Source: CAVXJN01 sp963773585 (GTDB taxonomy: Bacteria > Pseudomonadota > Gammaproteobacteria > JASBUN01). From it: DNA of 64,000 nucleotides. Below are positions 51,113 to 59,800 of the stretch, piece by piece; the stretch's first letter is position 1, and every line of letters starts with the position of its first letter. The stretch spans positions 1 to 64,000 of the forward strand of contig CAVZBR010000005.1 in NCBI GenBank assembly GCA_963773585.1, given 5' to 3'. The notes beneath the pieces are model-generated. The model worked only from the letters and a program-made list of their open reading frames with translations. It was not told the origin of the DNA and searched no databases. A program made the position numbers and the translations under genes.

Positions 51113-53632
51113 ATGCCTGATTCGTCCACCCGTGTGTTTCTAGTTAAGGACGATCTTTCCGCCCCCAAACCGAGCGAGGAGGCGTTGGTGGCCGCCGACG
51201 CCGGTGAATTTCGTGTCCGCTCGGTGCCACGCCTTTCCGATGCGCTCGTTCGTCTGCGCCACAACGCATTCGCGGTGATCTTGCTCGACCTGGCGTTACC
51301 CGGCGGCCGCGGCCTCGAGGTGCTGGAGCAAGTACGCGCCGCCGCCCAAAATGCCGGGGTTCTGATCCTGAGCTCGGCAGGCGATGAGGAACTTGCGGGC
51401 CAGGCTGTGCAGCGCGGAGCCCCTGACTATATCGTTACGAGCCGTTTTAGCGGTCACTGGCTAGCGCGAGTCCTCCGTTACATGGTCGACCGTAAGTCGA
51501 GCGGAGACGCCCTGCGCGTCAGCGAGGCGCGCCTTCGCGCTGTGGGCGACACCCTGGCGGTCGGTATAGTCGTCTCCGACCCGAAGGGCCGCTGTGTATA
51601 CACCAACGCAGCCTACCGCACGCTATCAGGCCTGACATTTGCGCAAACGCTGAACGCCGACTGGCGCACGGCGATTCACCCGGAGGATTCCCAGCGCGTG
51701 CTTGCGCAATGGCGCGATGCGGCGCGCAGTCCCGATCCAATTCAGTCAGAGTACCGTTTTATGCGAAATGACGGCAGCGTCGTATGGACGCGCGTCAACC
51801 GTATCGCCATGTTTGACGGTACCGAGTTGTGCGGTCATGTCCAAACCTTCGATGACATCACCGCCTGGAAACAGGCGGAATCCGGGGCACGTGCGGCCGA
51901 AGAGGCGTTGATCGAAGAAAAAGAACGAGCCCAAACGACGCTCGACCTGATCGGGGATGCGGTGCTTATGACCGACCTGCAAGCTAATCTGACCTACCTG
52001 AATCCAGTTGCACAGAAAATGACGGGCTGGACCTGCGAAGATGCCCAGGGCCGGCCGCTTGCCGAGGTGTTTAATATCGTGGACGGCAACACGCGTCAGC
52101 TCGCAGCCAGTCCCGCGCAACGCGCCATGGACACCAACGAGGCCGTGAGCCCGGCAGCTGACTGTTTGCTGATCCGCCGGGACGGATTCGAATCCGCGAT
52201 CGAACAATCCGCCGCACCGCTTCATGATCGGGACAGGCGGGTCAGCGGAGCAGTGATCGTGTTTCACGATGTCATTCAATCCCGGGAAATGGAACACCAT
52301 ATATACCATCTAGCGCACCACGATCCTCTTACGGGATTGCCGAATCGGGTCCTGCTTACGGAGCGGCTATCCCGGGCAATGGCGCTTGCGCGGCGTCACG
52401 GCAAGAAAGTCGGGTTAATGTACCTCGATCTCGACCGTTTCAAACGGGTCAATGACTCGCTGGGCCATGCTGTCGGGGATGAGTTGCTGCGATCGGTTGC
52501 GACGCACTTGTCTGCGTGCGTGCGCGACACGGACACGGTTTGCCGCCAAGGCGGTGACGAATTCGTGATCCTGCTGACCGAAATCGAGCAGCCGCAAGAT
52601 GCTGCCCAGGTCGCGGACACGTTGTGCGCCCAATCCGCCCCGCCTCATATCGTTGCGGGTCACGAACTTCCCGTTACATTCAGTGTCGGAGTCAGCATCT
52701 ATCCGGATGATGGTATGGACGTTGACACGTTGATCAAAAACGCAGATACGGCAATGTACCAAGTGAAGGCGAACGGCCGTGGGCATTACCGATTCTATCG
52801 TGAAGATATGAACACCGCCGCGCTGCGGAGGGACGCCGTTCGGGAAAAATTGCCCCGTGCGCTGAGAGAACGCGAGTTTGTGTTGCACTATCAACCTAAA
52901 ATCAATCTCGATACGGGCGTTATCTCCGGCCTCGAAGCGCTCATCCGTTGGCAGGACCCTGAGGTCGGCATTGTCTATCCGGAGCAGTTCGTACCGATTG
53001 CGGAGGAGTGTGGGCTCATTACGCCGATTGGCTTGTGGGTAATGCGCAAGGTCTGCAGGCAGATCCAGGCTTGGCTTCATGCCGGACGAGCGGCAGTGCC
53101 TGTATCGATCAATATTTCTGCAGAACAGTTCCGCGACAAAGATTTTCCGGAAAGCGTTGCGATGGTTCTGAAAGAGACCGGTGTCCCGGCACGCTACCTT
53201 GAATTGGAGATTTCCGAAAGCATGCTGATGGAAGACGCGAACACGTCGGTATCAGCGTTGGAGGCGCTCCGCGCTCATGGCGTGCGGCTCGCACTTGGCA
53301 ATTTCGGCACAGGCGGTTCTACCGGGAGTTTGTTGAAGCGATTTCCTGTCGACACCCTCAAGATCGACCGAACTTTGATCCGCGATCTCTTCATCGATGC
53401 GGATGATGCAGAAATCGTCGAATCAGTCATCGGCATAGCTAAGGAACTCCAGCATCACGTCGTCGCAGAGGGCATTGAAACGCGCGCACAGCTGACACGT
53501 CTTCGCGAATTGGGATGCGATACCGGACAAGGCTTCTATTTCAGTCGTCCCTGGCATGGCGACGTATGCGAAAATCTCATGGATGTAAAGTATGCGTTGG
53601 CACCTCCAGTGACGGCGTCACGTCCCGCCTAG
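51113..53632 (+). CDS. REC-PAS-PAS-GGDEF-EAL signalling protein
   Basis: 839 residues from ATG 51113 (AGGAGG upstream). Receiver domain at 1-125 with D in ILLDLALPGG but without the conserved Lys (DYIVTSRF). Two PAS domains at about 145-260 and 275-390. GGDEF at about 410-570 with intact GGDEF at 479. EAL at about 590-830 with GLEALIRW, SINISAEQF, ELEISES, LKIDRTL, VVAEGIET and GQGFYFSRP. The metal-binding DDFGTG loop is changed to GNFGTG (about residue 727), so phosphodiesterase activity is doubtful while c-di-GMP synthesis should be possible. No membrane segment. Confidence 0.93.
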   Translation: MPDSSTRVFLVKDDLSAPKPSEEALVAADAGEFRVRSVPRLSDALVRLRHNAFAVILLDLALPGGRGLEVLEQVRAAAQNAGVLILSSAGDEELAGQAVQRGAPDYIVTSRFSGHWLARVLRYMVDRKSSGDALRVSEARLRAVGDTLAVGIVVSDPKGRCVYTNAAYRTLSGLTFAQTLNADWRTAIHPEDSQRVLAQWRDAARSPDPIQSEYRFMRNDGSVVWTRVNRIAMFDGTELCGHVQTFDDITAWKQAESGARAAEEALIEEKERAQTTLDLIGDAVLMTDLQANLTYLNPVAQKMTGWTCEDAQGRPLAEVFNIVDGNTRQLAASPAQRAMDTNEAVSPAADCLLIRRDGFESAIEQSAAPLHDRDRRVSGAVIVFHDVIQSREMEHHIYHLAHHDPLTGLPNRVLLTERLSRAMALARRHGKKVGLMYLDLDRFKRVNDSLGHAVGDELLRSVATHLSACVRDTDTVCRQGGDEFVILLTEIEQPQDAAQVADTLCAQSAPPHIVAGHELPVTFSVGVSIYPDDGMDVDTLIKNADTAMYQVKANGRGHYRFYREDMNTAALRRDAVREKLPRALREREFVLHYQPKINLDTGVISGLEALIRWQDPEVGIVYPEQFVPIAEECGLITPIGLWVMRKVCRQIQAWLHAGRAAVPVSINISAEQFRDKDFPESVAMVLKETGVPARYLELEISESMLMEDANTSVSALEALRAHGVRLALGNFGTGGSTGSLLKRFPVDTLKIDRTLIRDLFIDADDAEIVESVIGIAKELQHHVVAEGIETRAQLTRLRELGCDTGQGFYFSRPWHGDVCENLMDVKYALAPPVTASRPA

Positions 53633-53811
53633 AGGCCTAGGGGTGGTGGTGCTGTAATGCATTCGAAGCCTGTCTAAGGAGCGTCCGAAACCGGACTCGC
53701 GACGATCGGGACCGTACCGCCCAAACACCGTACATCGGACGACCCATACGTTTCTTGCGGATTACGCAACCCGCTATTAATCGTTAGGCGCATAGGGGCG
53801 CCACCGGTAGG

Positions 53812-56800
53812 ATGGATAGTCTGCCGGCAGCTAATGGCATGTGCGGGGCCCTCGATTGGGCTTGTTCTTGCGAGGAGACGTTCATCGCCATCATCGACTT
53901 CAGGTCCGTGCGCGCGCGTAGCGCGCTGAAAAGCGACCGCGACACTGAATTGTTGCGTTCGGAGCTGTTTAGCATCGAACAGCTCAAGCGCCACGCAGTT
54001 GTACTTGCAGAACAGCAAAGCATTGGCGCGGAACGCGGGCCCGACAAATTGTTGCCCAGACTGGCCGACAATGCGCGTGTGTTGCAGGCGGCCTACGACG
54101 TCGTAACTTCCGCCGCCGCTGCGGGCCAGCAGATCGCCCCCGCCGAAGCATGGATGCTCGATAACTTCTACCTCATCGAGCAGCAGATCGATTTGGCGCA
54201 TCGCCATTTGCCTCGCGGCTACAGCAGGCAATTGCCGCGTCTATCGGATGGCCCATCGGCTGGTTTCCCCCGTATCTATGATCTGGCGTTGCAGCTGATT
54301 TCCCACATGGACGGGCGGGTGGACGATGACAACGTCGTGCAATTCATTTCGTCCTACCAAACGGTTCAAACTTTGCAGTTGGGAGAGCTGTGGGCGTATC
54401 CCATCATGTTGCAGCTGGCGCTGTTGGAGAATCTGCGCCGCGTCGGCGTGCGCATAGCCCGCCGACGGCAGGAGCGTGATGCGGCCATCGTATGGGCAGA
54501 CCGGTTACTTGTTACTGCCGAGAAGAAGCCAAAACAGCTGATTCAAGTGCTTGCGGATTTCGCGAATGCGGACGTACCGCTCACCGCCGCCTTTGTCGAA
54601 GAGTTTTACGCGCGCCTGCAGGTGCAGGCGCCGACGATGGCGTTTATCCAGACATGGGTAGAACAAAAGCTGGACGAGCAAGGGGTGACCGCTGCTCAGT
54701 TATCGGAAGCGGCAGGCCGCACTGCGGCGACCAATCAGCTTTCGGTAGCCAACAGCATTGGCAGTTTGCGCTTTATCGGCGCTACGGACTGGAAGATTTT
54801 CGTCGAGCAGCTGAGCGTCGTCGAACAACGGCTGCGCGCGGATCCGGCAGAGAAGTACGCCGAGCAGGATTTCGCTACTCGCGATCGCTACCGCCATATC
54901 GTAGAGGATTTGGCAAGAACGTGTTCCCGAACGGAAGAAGCGGTGGCGCGTGAGGCAATTCTACTTGCGCAGGCGGCCGGCCGCGCGGAAAGCGCCAACC
55001 GGCGCGCGCACGTTGGCTATTATCTGATCGACCGGGGTCGAACGACCTTGGAACACGCGCTGGGGTGCGGATTTTTGTTGCGATTCCGAGCACTCGTCGC
55101 CAGCCGCGCAAGCCGGATGTCCTTATATATCGGCGCGATCGCGTTATTGACGATATTGGCGACGCAGTTCGTCCTACTGCCTTTCTCAGCGTTGGAATTC
55201 GTCGATTGGCGCTTCTGGTTGGTCATGGTCACGGGCGCGATTTCGACGTCCGCGCTGGCGGTGGGGCTGGTGAATTTGCTGGTTACGCTGTCATTGCCCC
55301 CGCGGCCGCTGCCACGGCTCGATTTCTCTCAAGGCATTCCCGCGGCGCATCGCGCCATGGTAGCGGTGCCGGTGCTGCTGAGCAGCGCGGAGGAGGTGGA
55401 TCACCTCATCGAGGCGTTGGAGATCCGCTATCTCGGCAATCGAGACCCGAATTTATTTTTCGCCCTATTGACGGATTTCCCAGACGCGCAGGAACAGTCG
55501 CTTCCCAGCGACGGTCCTCTGCTGGTCCGTTTGCGTGAGGCTATTGCCACACTGAACGCAACGTATCGAGACGACCGCTCTTGTATCTTCTATTTGTTTC
55601 ACCGTTCGCGCACATGGAATTCCTGTGAACGAGTATGGATGGGATATGAGCGCAAGCGCGGCAAACTAGAAGAGTTCAACGCGTTTTTGCGGGGCGATGC
55701 GCAAGATGCGTTCTCGGAAGTGGTCGGCGACGCGTCGATCTTCCGCTCGGTCCAGTACGTCATCACCTTGGATGCCGATACCCAGTTGCCGCGCGACGCG
55801 GCGGTGACCCTGATAGGCAATATGGCCCATCCCCTTACCCGTCCCGTATACGACCCAATCAAGGGACGGGTAGTGGAGGGGTATGCGATTTTGCAGCCAA
55901 GGGCTTCCATTAGTCTGGTCAGCGCCGGTCAGTCGCGTTTTACGAAACTCTTCGTCGGCGAGTCGGGGATCGATCCTTACACTCGCCAGGTTTCAGATGT
56001 CTATCAGGATCTGTTTGGTGAAGGATCGTTCATTGGCAAAGGAATCTACGATGTAGACGCGTTTCGCAAGGCTGTGGATGGGCGCTTCCCGGAGAATCGA
56101 ATTCTGAGCCATGATTTGTTGGAAAGTGGCTACGCGCGTTCGGCGTTGGTAACCGATGTCGATCTCATCGAGGAGCATCCGGCCAGCTACACAGTCGAAG
56201 CAAGTCGGCGTCACCGCTGGATACGGGGCGATTGGCAAATAGCGGCATGGTTGTTGCCCCGCGTGCCCGGACCTTCGGTAGCGGCCGGCGCACGGTCGGC
56301 ACGACAGCGCAGCCCACTCACCGCTTTGTCGGTTTGGAAACTGTTCGACAATCTTCGGCGCAGTCTAGTACCGCCGGCGCTGCTGTTATTACTGGTGGGC
56401 GGTTGGGTATTTGGCCCGCCCCCGGCGTGGTTCTGGACCCTGGTGGTTGCAGTGGTGGTACTTTTACCAGGGTTCGTTGGCATTTTGATCGAACTCATCC
56501 GCAAACCGCGGGAGCGGAGTTGGTCACTTCATTTCACGCTCACGAGCACATCTGCCGGCCGCCCATTGCTGTTGGCGTGCTTGACGTTAGTGTTCTTACC
56601 TTATGATGCATTGATCTGCCTGGATGCGATCTTTCGCTCCGGTGTGCGCATGCTGTTTACGCACAGGGGATTACTGCTCTGGCAACTTCCGGGGTATAGG
56701 AAACGCAACGCGCGTCGGACGCCGGGGGACTTTTTTCGTGAGATGTGGGTTGCGCCAACCCTGGCAACTGCGCTAGGCGCGTATCTTATTTGGTGGCCAT

Positions 56801-59800
56801 TGCAGTTTCATGCAGCTGAGTGGTGGTTTTGCGCTCCTGTGTTGCTGCTGTGGTTCGTGGCGCCAGTCGTGGGTTGGTGGATCAGCGTACCGCTCGTGGC
56901 GCGCCCCCCGGATCTGAACGCCAAGCAGCGGGAATTTCTGCGTGGGGCGGCACGGCGCACCTGGCGTTATTTCGACGACTTCCTCACCGCCGAGAACAAC
57001 TGGCTACCGCCCGACAATTTTCAGGAGCATCCGGACCCTGCGGTTGCTTCTCGGACTTCTCCTACCAACATCGGTATGGGCCTGCTGGCCAATCTCGCGG
57101 GTTACGATTTTGGTTATCTCAGCAGCGGCGACCTGCTGCGGCGTACCGCGCTCACCCTGTCGACAATGGAGAAGTTGGAGCGCTATCGAGGCCATTTTTA
57201 CAATTGGTACGACACGCGGACGCTGCATCCGCTACGCCCGCAATACATATCTTCGGTCGATAGCGGGAATCTAGTCGGCTGCCTGCTGACCCTGCAGGCG
57301 GGTCTGCTGGAGCTGAAGGATACACCTGTGCTGACCGCCCGGGCGTTTGCGGGATTGCAGGATACTTTGTACGTGCTGGCAGAGCATTTACCGTCGGTGC
57401 CCGCGCCGGATCTTGCGCACAAAATGGACAATGTGCGCAAAGCGCTAAATTCATACGTTCGCAACGAAGCACAACATTCACTAGCCGACATTGACGCCGC
57501 GCTGGTTGAAATTCAGCGCACGGCCGTTGAGCTGCTCGCATGGTTGCCGGCAAATGCCGATATCGACAGCGAATTGCTGTACTGGGCGCAGCAGTTTGAA
57601 CGACAGGCGCGCGAGTTGGGCGATGATTTGCGCTCCCTGATCGGCGAATCGCCGCAGTTCCAAGACATTCCGAGCCTCCAGGATCTAGCGCTCGGGCCTA
57701 GCAGCGTCGGCGCGCGATCGAGCAGCGAGGCCCTCGCCATCGATCGACATGAGATGATCGACGACCTCGTGGAACGTTGCCGTCGGCTCGCAACGATGGA
57801 TTTCGAATTTCTCTATGACTCGCCCCGAGGTCTGTTGGCCATCGGCTACGATGTCGGCGAGCGGCGCCGGGACCCGTCTTGCTATGACTTGTTGGCGTCC
57901 GAGGCCCGACTCGCGAGTTTTCTGCTCATTGCCCAGGGGCAGCTACCGCAAAAGCACTGGTTCGCATTGGGGCGTTTGTTGACCAGTCACGGTGGGGCGG
58001 TCAGCTTGATTTCCTGGAGCGGGTCGATGTTTGAGTATCTGATGCCCTGCCTGATCATGCCGAGCTTTGACAATACCCTGTTGGACCAAACCTGCAAAGC
58101 GGCTGTATCCCGCCAGATCGAATACGGGCGGCAACGGGCGGTACCCTGGGGCATATCCGAATCTTGTTACAACGCGACGGATCTCCACCAGGTTTATCAG
58201 TACCGGGCGTTCGGCGTGCCGGGATTAGGGTTCAAGCGCGGTCTCGGGGACGATCTTGTCATCGCACCCTACGCCAGCGCATTGGCGTTAACTATAACGC
58301 CCCGGGAAGCATGCCAAAATTTGCAGACTCTGGCTGCCGACGGATTCATCGGCGCCTATGGCTTTTACGAGGCCATTGATTACACGCCCTCGCGGGTTCC
58401 CCGCGGCTCGGACTATGCCGTAGTGCGTACCTTCATGGCCCATCACCAAGGAATGAGTCTTTTGGCGTTTGGAGACGTGTTGCTCGGCCGGCCGATGCAA
58501 CGCAGGTTCATGTCAGACCCCTTGGTGCGGGCAACGCAACTGCTGTTGCAGGAAAGAGTGCCAAAGAAGAGTGCGACGCTACATCCGCACGCGGCCGAAG
58601 TGAACGCCGCGGCTCGTCCACCAAGCGCCGACGTGGGTGAAATTATGCGCGTGTTCACCGATCCGAACACGCCCATTCCAGAAGTCCACCTCCTGTCAAA
58701 CGGCAAATACCACGTCATGGCCACCCATGCGGGAGGCGGTTATAGCCGTTGGCAGAATCTGGCCGTCACGCGCTGGCGCGAAGACGCTACACGGGATTGC
58801 TGGGGAACCTTTATTTACCTGCGCGAGCGGGCGACGGGGCGTTTTTGGTCCGCGGCGCACCAGCCAACGTTGCGCAAGGCCGACCACTACGAGGCAATAT
58901 TCGTCCAAGCGCGGGCGGAATACCGCCGCCGCGATCAAGCGATCGAGACCCATACCGAGATCAGCGTCTCGCCCGAAGATGACGTCGAGATTCGTCGGGT
59001 TACGCTGACGAATCTTTCCGCTCGTGTCCGGCACATCGAACTCACGAGTTATGCCGAAGTGGTATTGGCGCCGCTGAACGCCGATATGGCGCATCGCGCA
59101 TTTAGCAATTTGTTCGTGCAGACCGAGATCCTCCAGGACCAACAGGCAATCCTTTGCACGCGCCGTCCCCGCACCGCCGAGGATCAGGTTCCATGGATGT
59201 TTCACCTATTGGCAGCGCCGGGCGTTGTCGCGGAGGAACCATCCTACGAAACCGACCGCGCCAAATTTATCGGTCGCGGGCGGACTGCGGAAAATCCCGT
59301 GGCGCTTGATTCACGCCAAGTGGCGTCGAATGCCTCCCACAGCCTGTCCAATACGGATGGCGCGGTACTTGATCCGATCGTCGCCATACGCCGTAACATC
59401 ACATTGTCGCCCGATGAATCCGCGACCATTCAGATCATTTCGGGGGTGGCGCATACGCGCGAGGCGGCGCTCGCGGTGCTTGAAAAGTATTGCGATCGCC
59501 ATTTCGTCGAACGTGCTTTCGAGATGGCGTGGTTTCAAAGTCACGAGGTACTGCGCCACATCAATGCAACCGAAGCCGATGCGCAAATTTTCGGCCGGCT
59601 GGCAACGTCGGTGATCTACGCGAATGTTTTGCGGCGGGCGGCGCCGAGCGTCATTGCCCGTAACCGCCTCGGTCAGGCCGGATTGTGGCGCTTCGGGATT
59701 TCCGGAGACCTGCCAATCGTGCTGGTGCAGATCGGTAACTTGGCACGAATCGATTTGGTGAAAACGGCGCTGCAGGCACATGCCTATTGGCGTATGAAGG

